DNA from: JBBQER01 sp052148155
GTDB taxonomy: Bacteria; Actinomycetota; Acidimicrobiia; IMCC26256; PALSA-610
Reading direction: 5' to 3'
Length of the DNA: 64,000 nucleotides
NCBI GenBank assembly: GCA_052148155.1
Contig: JBKQIY010000166.1
Location: 1-64,000 of the forward strand
Shown: piece by piece, positions 8,594 to 16,932 of the stretch
How the letters are laid out: every line of letters begins with the position of its first letter
How positions within the stretch are numbered: position 1 is the stretch's first letter
The notes under the pieces: model-generated
Databases searched by the model: none
Told to the model about the DNA's origin: nothing
Seen by the model: the letters and a program-made list of their open reading frames with translations, nothing else
Made by a program: the position numbers and the translations under genes

Positions 8594-9493
8594 ATGCGCG
8601 TCATCGGACGGCTGCTGGTGACGCTGGCGGTCACGCTCCCGATCTCGTTCGCGGTCGCGTCTGGGGTCGCTCACGGCGTTGCCCAGACGGGCAGTGGCCC
8701 GGCGGTCATCAAGTGCATGCACTGGAAGGACGGGATGACGATCTCGCCGGGCATCGAAAATAGCCCGGCCGACCAGAACGTCGCGGCTCACGGAAAGCTG
8801 TACGGCTGCAACAAGGCGGGAGGCGGCGCGCAATTCTCGGCGTCGTTCCAGATGTCACAAGCCACGTGCTCCAACCTCGCCATGAGTGGGGTGGCACAGT
8901 TCGATTGGGCGGATGGGGAAACCTCGACTGCGTTCCTCACCGTCAACCCGCAGGCGAACGAACCGAGAAAACAGTATGTGACCGGCTCGATTACCTCGGG
9001 CGGTTTCCAAGGTCTCATCGTCAGCGCCTGGGTCCGTTTCACCGAGGTCTTCAACGGCAGCGGAATCAACTGCAGCACCGGAAATCCGCTCCAGCAGCTT
9101 GTGTTTTCAAACACGCAGAGTTATCAGCTGTTGGCACCGACGCTCGCGTCGACGACGACCGTCCCGACCGGTACCACCACGCCCAATACCAGTCCGGCGA
9201 CCGTTCCCCAGACGACGGCTCCGACCACCGTCGCGACGAATACGACGCCGACGAGCCCAGTGCCCATCGCGGTCATCGTTCCCGGCGCCCATCCCGGCAC
9301 GTTGGTCATTGAGAAGTTCCCGACCGGAACGCTCGCGTTCACGGGAAGCAGCGGGGTGGCAGCGCTAGTCGCGCTTGAGGCGATCCTGATCGGGGGCGCA
9401 CTCGTGTTGATGGATCCGCAGCGCAAGATCCGGCGTGCATCCCGCATGCATCGGCGTCCGAAGTCGTTCCTGAGTGTGACATTGCCGAAGTAG
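8594..9493 (+). CDS. secreted protein with LAxTG cell-wall sorting signal
   Basis: A 299-residue exported protein. The signal peptide ends near residue 30. The globular part (about 35-180) holds four Cys. A Thr/Pro linker (183-225) follows. At the end come LAFTG (247-251), a hydrophobic segment and a basic tail rich in Arg and Lys. LAxTG signals are the known substrates of class E sortases in actinobacteria, so the protein is probably linked to peptidoglycan. No sortase gene is in the window. ATG at 8594 is preceded by a G-rich GGGGGGTGGG. ATG at 8573, closer to a TAGAAT box at 8554-8559, is an alternative start. Confidence 0.75.
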   Translation: MRVIGRLLVTLAVTLPISFAVASGVAHGVAQTGSGPAVIKCMHWKDGMTISPGIENSPADQNVAAHGKLYGCNKAGGGAQFSASFQMSQATCSNLAMSGVAQFDWADGETSTAFLTVNPQANEPRKQYVTGSITSGGFQGLIVSAWVRFTEVFNGSGINCSTGNPLQQLVFSNTQSYQLLAPTLASTTTVPTGTTTPNTSPATVPQTTAPTTVATNTTPTSPVPIAVIVPGAHPGTLVIEKFPTGTLAFTGSSGVAALVALEAILIGGALVLMDPQRKIRRASRMHRRPKSFLSVTLPK

Positions 9494-9587
9494 ACGCACG
9501 CCGTCCGGTTACGTTTCGCCGACGAGCAGCAACCGCATCACACGACACGTGCCAGCGAGTCCAGCCGCCAGACCGCGGTGCGCCTGT

Positions 9588-10226
9588 CTATCCTCGCCAG
9601 AACTGCCACCAACGATTCTGCTGCTTGCGCAGCTCGTGGAGCGCCTGCAATGTCGCGGTGTAACGCATCGCTTCCGCGCGTACGAGCGGCGGCACCGCGA
9701 CGATGTCGCCCTGCGCCGGCGCCTCCTCGTGCGAACCACGTGAAACTCCGGCGCGCACTGAGTCGGAGCCCATCGCGGTGGTGAGCGCTTTGAGTGCCGT
9801 ATCGGCACGGTCGAGCGCCTGGGCCCGCTCGTCGGCGAGACTGCGCCAACGCTCGGCCTCGGCTCGCAGGAGCGCGATCTCGGCCGCGGCGACGGCTTCG
9901 GCGAGCTCGGCGCGAAGCCGGCCGAACCGGTCTGATCGCACCAGTTCGAGCACGGTCGGACCATCAGATTGGGGTTCGGGGGCCGGGCTTGCGCCGTTCG
10001 TGATCGTCGGGTGCAACAACGTCGGTGCGAGGCCGGCCGTTTCGAGGTCGGCTATCGGGATCTTCCAGACGCCTTCGGTCTCGCCGATCCGAGGGCGGAG
10101 CTTGAAGGCGTTCGGGAAAGCCTCGGCGTTGAGCTTGCGACGGATCGTCCGCGGACTGATACCGCACGCGGCCGCGGCCTCACGAATCGTGAGGGCTTGC
10201 CCAGAAGGCTGATCAATAGCGGCCAT
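9588..10226 (-). CDS. HTH/coiled-coil DNA-binding protein
   Basis: A 212-residue cytoplasmic protein. Residues 11-60 look like a helix-turn-helix of MerR/excisionase type (REAAAACGISPRTIRRKL). Residues about 92-150 are a long Ala/Glu/Arg coiled coil. The chain ends in an aromatic tail, RWWQFWRG. Similar layouts occur in plasmid- and chromosome-encoded proteins with KfrA-like coiled coils, but I cannot assign a name. The ATG follows GGGGAAAGAG. It lies between genes for surface proteins, and no partition, replication or recombinase gene is beside it. Confidence 0.7.
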   Translation of the reverse strand: MAAIDQPSGQALTIREAAAACGISPRTIRRKLNAEAFPNAFKLRPRIGETEGVWKIPIADLETAGLAPTLLHPTITNGASPAPEPQSDGPTVLELVRSDRFGRLRAELAEAVAAAEIALLRAEAERWRSLADERAQALDRADTALKALTTAMGSDSVRAGVSRGSHEEAPAQGDIVAVPPLVRAEAMRYTATLQALHELRKQQNRWWQFWRG

Positions 10227-10288
10227 AATGTCTCTTTCCCCAGCCTAATCGTTCACCCTCCGGAGTCGATATGGGCCGGGCTCGGTTT

Positions 10289-11059
10289 CTACTCGAGCTT
10301 CATCGACCAATTTCCGGCGGCTGTAACCGATATGAACGCAGGACCTGGCGGAAGGACGATCAGGCGTCGGACGGGACCGGCGGCGTCCGTCAGCACGTTC
10401 ACGACTCCGTTGGCGAAGGTCTCGATCGTGAACGTCGACGTTCCCGCAAAGGTCACCAGGGCTCGGACCGTGGGTCCCGTATAGGACAAGACGGCGTCGC
10501 CGAGCCCGCTCACGCCCGGCCGAGGAAGCCGCGGAGCGAAGCTCGCCTCGGTGATATCGAGGTGCCATCGGCCGGTCGTCGCCACGCTCAGACCCCCGGT
10601 GGGGGCGTTGTGCTGGTCCACGAACCCGACCGGGAAGGTGCCGTCGTAGCTGCCGAGCGATTGGGCCGCGATCGACAAGAACCGTCCGTTCGTGTCGACC
10701 GCGGTGACGACAAACTTCGCGGAGCCGCGGTATTGGGCGTGCACGATCGCCGGGAGGCCGACATTCGGCGGGAGTGAGACGGTCGCGTCACCGTCGCCGT
10801 CGATGGCAGCGACGACCCCCAACACGTCGCCGTTCGAATCGGTCACCGGTGTCGTCACGACGGTCGGCGCTGTCGCCACCGGCGCCTGCGTCGATGGGGG
10901 AGCCGTCGACGAGGCGACCGACGTGGTCGCAGCCGGCCGGGTTGGGGCGACGGTCGACGATGCGCGATGGCCCGATCCGGAACACGCCGCCGCGACGAGC
11001 GCGACGGCGACGGCGGCGCCGATCTGTCTCCTACGCTCCACTCGGTGACGACGGGGCAT
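10289..11059 (-). CDS. lipoprotein of unknown function
   Basis: A 256-residue exported lipoprotein. The signal peptide ends in LVAAAC with Cys26, followed by a Thr/Ala/Pro linker (about 30-75). The mature domain (about 80-256) is beta-rich (GDATVSLPPNVG, TFTIETFANG). No known family. ATG at 11059 would overlap the divergent methyltransferase gene by 15 bases. A GTG at 11041, six codons in, removes the overlap and still leaves a complete signal peptide. Confidence 0.65.
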   Translation of the reverse strand: MPRRHRVERRRQIGAAVAVALVAAACSGSGHRASSTVAPTRPAATTSVASSTAPPSTQAPVATAPTVVTTPVTDSNGDVLGVVAAIDGDGDATVSLPPNVGLPAIVHAQYRGSAKFVVTAVDTNGRFLSIAAQSLGSYDGTFPVGFVDQHNAPTGGLSVATTGRWHLDITEASFAPRLPRPGVSGLGDAVLSYTGPTVRALVTFAGTSTFTIETFANGVVNVLTDAAGPVRRLIVLPPGPAFISVTAAGNWSMKLE

Positions 11060-11725
11060 CCGCTTCAACCCAAGGATTGGACATCGGGGAGCCACGCCGA
11101 ACGGTTCGCACGTGTGCGCGGCTATCTCGAGCGTCGAACCGTGCTCGACGTCGGTGCCGGTTCCGGCATCGGCCGGCCCGATTGGATGCACGCGTTGGTC
11201 GCCTCCGTGGCGACCGAGGCGGTCGGGATCGAGATCGACGCCGGGCTGGCAGCACGCGCCCGTGAGCGCGGCTACAACGTCGTCGCCGCCGACGCGCAGA
11301 CACTGAATCTGGGACGGACCTTCGACGTCGTGTGGGCCGGCGAGATCATCGAGCACTTGTCGTGCGCGGGTGGATTCCTCGACGCCGCCCGGCATCATCT
11401 CGAGCCTGGCGGACGGCTCGTGATCACGACGCCCAACGCGTTCGCGGTTTCGAACTTCGTGTATCGCATCGGGGGGCGTCCCCGGATCAACAAAGGCCAC
11501 ACCTGCTGGTACGACGAGGTCACGCTCTCGCAGCTGCTCCGTCGCCACGGGTACGAGGTCACGGAGGTGTCGTATCTGCCGCATCGAACTCCGGGCCGCG
11601 GGCGCGCGTTCGTGGCGGGCGTCGTGAGATCGCTGCTGCCACGCCACCTGGCAGAGAACACGTTGCTCGTCGTGGCGACGCTACCGGACCCGCCGCGACT
11701 GGTCAGCGGCCCCTCATCGGCGTGA
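11045..11725 (+). CDS. class I SAM-dependent methyltransferase
   Basis: A 226-residue Rossmann-fold methyltransferase. The SAM motif VLDVGAGSGIG is at residues 33-43, the acidic end of strand 2 is GIEID (near 69-73), and motif II/III regions EIIEHLSCAG and LEPGGRLVITTPN follow. This is the Methyltransf_11/23 type often found in glycan and natural-product clusters. The substrate is unknown. GTG at 11045 has no ribosome-binding site. Its 3' end overlaps the stop of the opposite-strand Lys/Arg-rich gene by 23 bases. Confidence 0.8.
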   Translation: MTTGHPLQPKDWTSGSHAERFARVRGYLERRTVLDVGAGSGIGRPDWMHALVASVATEAVGIEIDAGLAARARERGYNVVAADAQTLNLGRTFDVVWAGEIIEHLSCAGGFLDAARHHLEPGGRLVITTPNAFAVSNFVYRIGGRPRINKGHTCWYDEVTLSQLLRRHGYEVTEVSYLPHRTPGRGRAFVAGVVRSLLPRHLAENTLLVVATLPDPPRLVSGPSSA

Positions 11726-12338
11726 TCACGAGCGTACGGCGACGCTTCGAGGGCGACGGCGCACGCGGCTCGCGGGGCCGACGCGCACGATCGGTGCCGA
11801 GCAGCACCCCACCCACAGCACCAAACGGCAACAGCGCCAGGATCAACAGCTCCGACCAGCCGGTCATCCCCAACGCGTGGTTCTTCACAGCCTTCTTTTT
11901 CTTCCTGGCCGCCGCGGCCGCGGCCGTGGCGGCGGCGCCGGCCGCCAGACGCCTTCTCGCCGGTCTCTTCGCCAGGAACGGGCGCCTGGCCACTTTCCGG
12001 GCCGGCTTGCGTTTCTTCGCCAGCGGATGCGCGACCTTCGCTGACTTCGTGCCGAGCCTGCGAGCAACCGTGCCCGGGTGCGCCTTCAGGTAACTCACGA
12101 GGTGAGCCCGCTTCTGTGCCGCGGTCTCCGCCCGCCGAACGACCCTGCGCGCCCTGCGCTTGCGTTTCGTGGCGAGCGCGGGACGCGCCGCCGGCCGCGT
12201 CTGCAGCTCGGAACGGTCCGCGCTCCGCGCCGCCGCGGCCCCGGCTGGCGCGGCCATCTCGGGTGCGGCCACGCTCATCGCCAACACAACGACCGCGATG
12301 GCGATGCGTCGCTGTCGCGCGAACCCCCGCATGCGCAA
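11703..12338 (-). CDS. exported Lys/Arg-rich protein with C-terminal membrane helix
   Basis: A 211-residue protein. A signal-like hydrophobic segment (about 12-38) is followed by about 110 residues dominated by Lys, Arg and Ala (KRKRRARRVVRR, AKRPARRRL). A second hydrophobic helix (about 160-178) and another basic tail finish it. The composition resembles histone H1-like or nucleoid-binding tails, yet the two hydrophobic segments suggest the basic part lies at a membrane surface. TTG at 12338 has AGAGAGG five bases upstream. ATG at 12332 is an alternative. Possible roles are binding an acidic surface polymer or DNA. I infer this only from charge. Confidence 0.6.
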   Translation of the reverse strand: MRMRGFARQRRIAIAVVVLAMSVAAPEMAAPAGAAAARSADRSELQTRPAARPALATKRKRRARRVVRRAETAAQKRAHLVSYLKAHPGTVARRLGTKSAKVAHPLAKKRKPARKVARRPFLAKRPARRRLAAGAAATAAAAAARKKKKAVKNHALGMTGWSELLILALLPFGAVGGVLLGTDRARRPREPRAPSPSKRRRTLVITPMRGR

Positions 12339-12443
12339 GGCTGCCTCTCTTCGCGCCCACCCCCAGCAGGCGACGGCACAGGATACGACAGCCGGGTGCC
12401 CGCGTCGATGGCGACGGCTCCGAAATGCGCTTCGCGCCGACCT

Positions 12444-13040
12444 TTAGCGCACCGGCGCAGGGCGGGCCGGACTCCCGAGCACCGTGATCCCGGGCGCGAC
12501 GTCATCGACGACCACGGAGTTGGCGCCGATCCGGGCCCCCGCCCCGACCGTGATCGGGCCGATGACCTTGGCTCCGGTCCCGATATGGACGTCACGACCG
12601 ATCGTCGGCCCTTGCAAGTCGCCGGCACGTAGCCCGACGGTGACCCACGGGAAAATGACGACGCCGCCGCGCACCTCGACGAAGCCGTCGATCACGACTT
12701 GGCCGTGCGCGATGTACACGCCCGGATGGACCACCACCGGATCGCCGATGCAGACCTGAGCGGTCATCATCGCCACGCGGTGCGCGAGTCGCGGCAACAC
12801 CGGGATGCCGAGACTCTGCAGCCGCGCCTTGGCCCGGTAGCAGGCTTGCGCGAGAAACGCATCGCTTACCCACATGAGTCGTAACGATTGAGCGAGGGCA
12901 TCGGCGCGGCTTCGGAACTCTGACCGTTCGGCTCGATAGGTTGCCGTCACCCTCGCGTCGGCGATCAACGCGTCGAAGAAACGCGGATGCTGGGCGCGCA
13001 CACCGGCGATGAGCGACGCTCCGTTGACATCTTTGCGCAT
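12444..13040 (-). CDS. hexapeptide-repeat acyltransferase (serine acetyltransferase-like)
   Basis: A 198-residue left-handed beta-helix acyltransferase. Residues 1-85 are helical, as in CysE-type enzymes. Residues about 88-198 carry hexapeptide repeats (VVIDGFVEV, VKVIGPITVGAGARIGANSVV). A paralogue lies at 29383-29994, with the same helical N-half and the same AFLAQACYRAK block. Because both sit among glycan genes, sugar O- or N-acetylation is at least as likely as cysteine synthesis. The CysE catalytic His is plausibly in VVVHPGVYI. The ATG lacks a strong ribosome-binding site. Confidence 0.8.
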   Translation of the reverse strand: MRKDVNGASLIAGVRAQHPRFFDALIADARVTATYRAERSEFRSRADALAQSLRLMWVSDAFLAQACYRAKARLQSLGIPVLPRLAHRVAMMTAQVCIGDPVVVHPGVYIAHGQVVIDGFVEVRGGVVIFPWVTVGLRAGDLQGPTIGRDVHIGTGAKVIGPITVGAGARIGANSVVVDDVAPGITVLGSPARPAPVR

Positions 13041-13108
13041 GGCTGATCCACCGCTGGTCTGCGAGCGCGACCGTGATCGTGAAATGATCGAACGTGCTGC
13101 GCCAATGG

Positions 13109-13114
13109 TACATT
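13109..13114 (+). promoter_or_regulatory. putative leaderless -10 box TACATT
   Basis: TACATT ends exactly 7 nt before the ATG at 13122, so transcription would start at or within a base or two of the start codon. Confidence 0.55.
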
Positions 13115-13121
13115 ACGGGCA

Positions 13122-13817
13122 ATGGACGCGCGCTCGGTCGAACCGGAACCCCCCGCAAAAATGCGAGCGCTCGACTACTCGCGTTTGTACGAATATCGAT
13201 TCAAAGATGTCGATCAGCACGCGCGCCAATTGGTATGGAACGAGATCGCGCGCTACGTCTGGAACCGGATGGGGCGGCCCCGCCGCGTGCTCGATCCGGC
13301 GGGCGGTCGCGGCGAGTTCGTCAACGCGGTGCCCGCCGACGAGCGATGGCTGATCGACGCGGTCGATTATCCCGAGCGCCAGACCGACCCGCGCGTCCGC
13401 ATCGTGATCGGCGACCTCTTCGAAATTGAGCTGCCGACTTCGCACTTCGACGGTGTGTTCGCGTCGAATCTGCTCGAACATTTCCATGCGCCGGAGGAAG
13501 TCGCGGCGTTCCTCGACCGTATGCGCGAAACCCTCGCGCCGGGCGGTGTGCTCGGGCTGATGGGCCCGAACTTCAAGTACTGCGCCCGCGACTACTTCGA
13601 CTGTGCTGATCACCTGCTCGCACTCACGCATGTCTCCGTGCAGGAGCTCCTGTTCGCCTCCGGCTACACCGTGACCGATGTCGTGGCGCGGTTCCTCCCA
13701 TTCTCGTTCCGCAGCGGGCTCCCGGCATCGCCCGCGATGACTCGCCTCTACCTGCGGATGCCGGCACTGTGGCCGCTGCAGGGCAAGCAGTTCTTGATCT
13801 TCGCGACGCCCGCGTAG
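13122..13817 (+). CDS. class I SAM-dependent methyltransferase
   Basis: A 231-residue methyltransferase. The SAM motif appears as VLDPAGGRGEF (56-66), a slightly unusual form. It is followed by the acidic residue in IDAVDY, then SNLLEHFHAPEE and LAPGGVLGLMGPNFKY. The substrate is not evident. It heads the glycan region, 147 bases ahead of the nucleotide-sugar dehydrogenase but separated from it by a possible terminator. Confidence 0.8.
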   Translation: MDARSVEPEPPAKMRALDYSRLYEYRFKDVDQHARQLVWNEIARYVWNRMGRPRRVLDPAGGRGEFVNAVPADERWLIDAVDYPERQTDPRVRIVIGDLFEIELPTSHFDGVFASNLLEHFHAPEEVAAFLDRMRETLAPGGVLGLMGPNFKYCARDYFDCADHLLALTHVSVQELLFASGYTVTDVVARFLPFSFRSGLPASPAMTRLYLRMPALWPLQGKQFLIFATPA

Positions 13818-13826
13818 CCGAACCGC

Positions 13827-13845
13827 GCCCCGCCGGGGCCCTTTC
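13827..13845 (+). terminator. possible intrinsic terminator
   Basis: A five-base-pair GCCCC/GGGGC stem with a three-base loop begins ten bases after the stop at 13817 and is followed by CCCTTTC. The stem is short and the T tract weak. Confidence 0.3.
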
Positions 13846-13963
13846 AGGCTCTCGAAGCCGCTGGTAAGATCATTGATCTCACGGAGAGTGAAATCGGGGC
13901 GACGGGCTTGGCCGGCCGGCAGCGGACGGCCAGCATCGGACGGCAGGACATGAGCAGGCGGAC

Positions 13964-15163
13964 ATGAGCATGTCGTTTTCTCGGGACGTGGTGATTGTCG
14001 GCGGTTGCGGGCGCGTCGGGCTTCCGCTCGGGCTTGTGCTCGCCGATGCCGGCCTGTCGGTCACGCTCTACGACGTCGACGCGAACGCGGTCGACCGCGT
14101 TCGTGCCGCCAAGATGCCTTTTTGGGAACGAGACGCCGACGAGATGCTCGAACGGCTGATCGTGACCGACCGGCTCGACGCGACGGTCGACCCGAAAGCC
14201 GTCGGCGAAGCTGAGCATGTCGTGCTCGTCGTCGGTACGCCCGTCGATGAGCATCTCAACCCTGATCCGAAGTTCGTTCGGTCCGCGATCGAGGGTCTCC
14301 TCGATCAACTCCGCGACGGACAGCACATCGTGCTGCGGAGCACCGTGTATCCCCGCGTGACGGCCATGGTCGAGAAGCTGCTCGTTGCAGCGAAGCGCGA
14401 TGTCGACGTGTCGTTCTGTCCCGAACGCATCGCCGAAGGCAAAGCGCTTGAGGAGCTCCGGACGCTCCCCCAGATCGTGTCGGGTCGCACGCAACGCGCG
14501 GTGCAAAGAGCTGAAGGTCTGTTCGCCAACATCGCGCCCTCGATCGTGCACCTCGACGTGGAAGAGGCCGAACTCGCCAAGCTCTTCGCCAACACGTGGC
14601 GTTACATCCAGTTCGCGGCCGCGAACCAGCTGTTCATGATCGCCAACGACTTCGGCCTCGACTTTGGTCGCATCCGCGCTGCGCTCAAGCAGGACTATCC
14701 CCGCCTCGCCGGGATGCCGGGCCCAGGTCTGGCGGCCGGGCCGTGCCTGCTCAAAGACACCATGCAGCTCGCCGCGTTCAATAACAACAACTTCACGCTC
14801 GGCCATGCGAGCATGATGATCAACGAGGGTCTGCCGCTCTACATGGTGTCGCGGCTCGAGCAGGAGTACGACCTGTCGGAAATGACGGTCGGGATCCTCG
14901 GGATGTCGTTCAAAGCGGAGTCTGACGATACCCGTTCGAGCCTCTCGTACAAACTGAAGCGGCTGCTGCGATTCCGCGCCGCACGAGTACTTTGCACTGA
15001 CCCCTACGCCCAGCACGACGTGGATCTCTCGCCACTCGCTGAAGTGCTCGCCGCGTCCGATCTGATCGTGATCGCGACACCGCACCGCCAGTACGGCGAC
15101 ATCGAAGTCGACGTCCCGGTGGTCGACGTGTGGAACCTGCTGGGCAACGGCGAGCGCGTGTGA
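13964..15163 (+). CDS. UDP-glucose/UDP-ManNAc-type nucleotide-sugar dehydrogenase
   Basis: A 399-residue enzyme that oxidises a UDP-sugar C6 hydroxyl to a carboxylate with two NAD+. The NAD motif is GGCGRVG (13-19), the acid-lobe motif is FCPERIAEGK (151-160) and the conserved Lys is Lys206 in ELAKLFANTWR. The catalytic Cys261 lies in GPGLAAGPCLLKD. All three domains are present at normal length. I cannot tell UDP-glucose from UDP-N-acetyl-sugar specificity. It opens a three-gene operon: the GT2 gene starts inside its stop (GTGA). The product would be a uronic acid donor, making the polymer acidic. Confidence 0.88.
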   Translation: MSMSFSRDVVIVGGCGRVGLPLGLVLADAGLSVTLYDVDANAVDRVRAAKMPFWERDADEMLERLIVTDRLDATVDPKAVGEAEHVVLVVGTPVDEHLNPDPKFVRSAIEGLLDQLRDGQHIVLRSTVYPRVTAMVEKLLVAAKRDVDVSFCPERIAEGKALEELRTLPQIVSGRTQRAVQRAEGLFANIAPSIVHLDVEEAELAKLFANTWRYIQFAAANQLFMIANDFGLDFGRIRAALKQDYPRLAGMPGPGLAAGPCLLKDTMQLAAFNNNNFTLGHASMMINEGLPLYMVSRLEQEYDLSEMTVGILGMSFKAESDDTRSSLSYKLKRLLRFRAARVLCTDPYAQHDVDLSPLAEVLAASDLIVIATPHRQYGDIEVDVPVVDVWNLLGNGERV

Positions 15164-15879
15164 CGCCGCGAGTCTCGGTTGTCATCCCCGTGTACAACGA
15201 GGGTGACGGCATCATCACGTGCCTCGACCGGCTGGTCGACGCGGTCACGCTGACCTGCGAGTTCCTCGTCGTGTACGACTCGCTCGACGACACGACACGG
15301 CCGTACGCCGAGAAGTACGCCACGGACGACGCTCGAGTCGTCCCGACCCTGAACACGTTGGGTCGCGGTCCGGCGTTCGCGATCAGGGCTGGTATCGAGC
15401 AAGCGACCGCGCCGGTCGTGGTGGTCACGATGGCCGACGGATCTGACGACGCGACCCAGGTCGACGAGCTGACGCGTCTCGTCGAGCGCGGCGTGGTCAT
15501 CGCGGCGGCCAGCCGGTACATGCCGGGCGGTGCGCAAATCGGGGCGCCGTGGCTGAAGTCGAGGTTCTCGAAATGGGCCGGTCTGACGTTGTACTGGTTC
15601 GCCCGGGTCGGCACCCACGACGCGACGAGTTCGTTCAAGGCCTACGACCGCGCGTTCGTGCACGCGGCCGGCATCGAGTCTGACGCCGGCTTCGAACTCG
15701 CGATCGAGCTGGTGGCAAAGGCGCGTCGGCGCCGGCTGCCGGTCGGAGAGTTGCCGACGATCTGGCTCGAGCGGACGCACGGCGTGTCGAACTTCAAGAT
15801 GTGGAAGTGGCTCCCGCGCTATTTCCACTGGTACTTCCACGCATTCGGAGCGCGAGTCGTCGCCGAGGAGTCATCATGA
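15160..15879 (+). CDS. family 2 glycosyltransferase (DPM/DPG synthase-like)
   Basis: A 239-residue GT-A enzyme. It opens with VSVVIPVYNEGDG. The donor-binding acidic region is MADGSDD (near residue 97), where DPM-like enzymes usually show a DxD-like motif. No membrane segment is present, so it probably works at the cytoplasmic face on a lipid-linked acceptor. GTG at 15160 overlaps the dehydrogenase stop by four bases, and its own stop overlaps the next ATG. Coupling suggests it uses or follows the uronate pathway. Confidence 0.82.
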   Translation: MTPRVSVVIPVYNEGDGIITCLDRLVDAVTLTCEFLVVYDSLDDTTRPYAEKYATDDARVVPTLNTLGRGPAFAIRAGIEQATAPVVVVTMADGSDDATQVDELTRLVERGVVIAAASRYMPGGAQIGAPWLKSRFSKWAGLTLYWFARVGTHDATSSFKAYDRAFVHAAGIESDAGFELAIELVAKARRRRLPVGELPTIWLERTHGVSNFKMWKWLPRYFHWYFHAFGARVVAEESS

Positions 15880-16901
15880 GCAAGATCGTCGTCAGCGGTT
15901 CGGCCGGCTTCATCGGCGGCTACCTCGTGCAGGAACTGCTGGCGCGGGGACACGAAGTTGTCGGCATCGACAACCACTCGAAGTATGGGCCGGTCTCCCG
16001 GTCCTACGACAACGATCCTGGCTATCGGTTGGTCGAAGGCGACGCGCGCGATGTGGAACTCATGACCGGGCTGCTGATGGACGCCGACCATTTCGTCGCG
16101 GGAGCTGCGCTGATCGGTGGTATTTCCTACTTCCACGCGTACGCGTACGACCTGCTCGCGACAAACGAGCGGATCATGGCCGCATCCTGCGACGCGGCGA
16201 TCAAAGCATTCAACGACGGTCGCTTGCAGAAGGTCACGTACGTGAGCTCATCAATGGTGTTCGAGTCGGCGCCGACGTGGCCGTCCTACGAGGGCCAGCA
16301 GCGCGAGATCCCACCGCCGCTCTCGTCGTACGGGTTCCAGAAGCTGGCAGTCGAATATTTCGCGCAAGCCGCGCACGACCAGTACGGGCTGCCGTACACG
16401 ATCGTGCGTCCCTTCAACTGTGTGGGCGTCGGCGAAGCGCGGGCTCTCGGTGAAGTCGAAGTGCTGAGCGGAAACGTCAAGCTCGCGATGAGTCACGTGG
16501 TACCCGACCTCGTACAGAAGATCGTCAAGGGCCAGGACCCGCTCCGCCTTCTCGGCGACGGCACCCAAGTGCGTCACTACACCTACGGCGGCGATCTCGC
16601 CAGCGGCATCGCGACCGCGATCGAACATCCCGACGCGATCAACGACGACTTCAACCTCTCGACCGACCAATCGACCACGGTGCTCGAGCTCGCCGAACTG
16701 ATCTGGAAGAAGCTCAAGGGCAACGACGTGCGGTTCCGCTGGGTGTCCGACACGCCATTCGAGCACGACGTGCAACGCCGTGTTCCCTCCACCGACAAGG
16801 CCCGCCGAGTGTTGGGCTTCGAAGCGAAGACGAACCTGAGCGACATGCTCGACGAGGTCATTCCGTGGGTCGCGGCTGCGGTAGCCGACGACAGGATCTG
16901 A
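15876..16901 (+). CDS. NAD-dependent nucleotide-sugar epimerase/dehydratase
   Basis: A 341-residue extended SDR. The GSAGFIGG motif is at 8-15, the catalytic Ser within SSSMVF (124-129), and Tyr152 and Lys156 in YGFQK. Length and motifs fit sugar epimerases or UDP-glucuronate decarboxylase-like enzymes. After a UDP-sugar dehydrogenase, a C4-epimerase or decarboxylase acting on a UDP-uronate is plausible, but this is inference. GAGGAG at 15865-15870 precedes the ATG, which overlaps the GT2 stop as ATGA. Confidence 0.85.
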   Translation: MSKIVVSGSAGFIGGYLVQELLARGHEVVGIDNHSKYGPVSRSYDNDPGYRLVEGDARDVELMTGLLMDADHFVAGAALIGGISYFHAYAYDLLATNERIMAASCDAAIKAFNDGRLQKVTYVSSSMVFESAPTWPSYEGQQREIPPPLSSYGFQKLAVEYFAQAAHDQYGLPYTIVRPFNCVGVGEARALGEVEVLSGNVKLAMSHVVPDLVQKIVKGQDPLRLLGDGTQVRHYTYGGDLASGIATAIEHPDAINDDFNLSTDQSTTVLELAELIWKKLKGNDVRFRWVSDTPFEHDVQRRVPSTDKARRVLGFEAKTNLSDMLDEVIPWVAAAVADDRI

Positions 16902-16932
16902 GATCAGCGGCGAACCTGAATCGTCGACGACG

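Noticed and set aside
12444..13040. Assignment as cysE for cysteine synthesis
   Set aside because: It is CysE-like, but a paralogue exists in the same region, no cysK is adjacent and the context is glycan modification.
13844..15085. A 413-codon minus-strand open frame
   Set aside because: Antisense of the nucleotide-sugar dehydrogenase, which has all catalytic residues.
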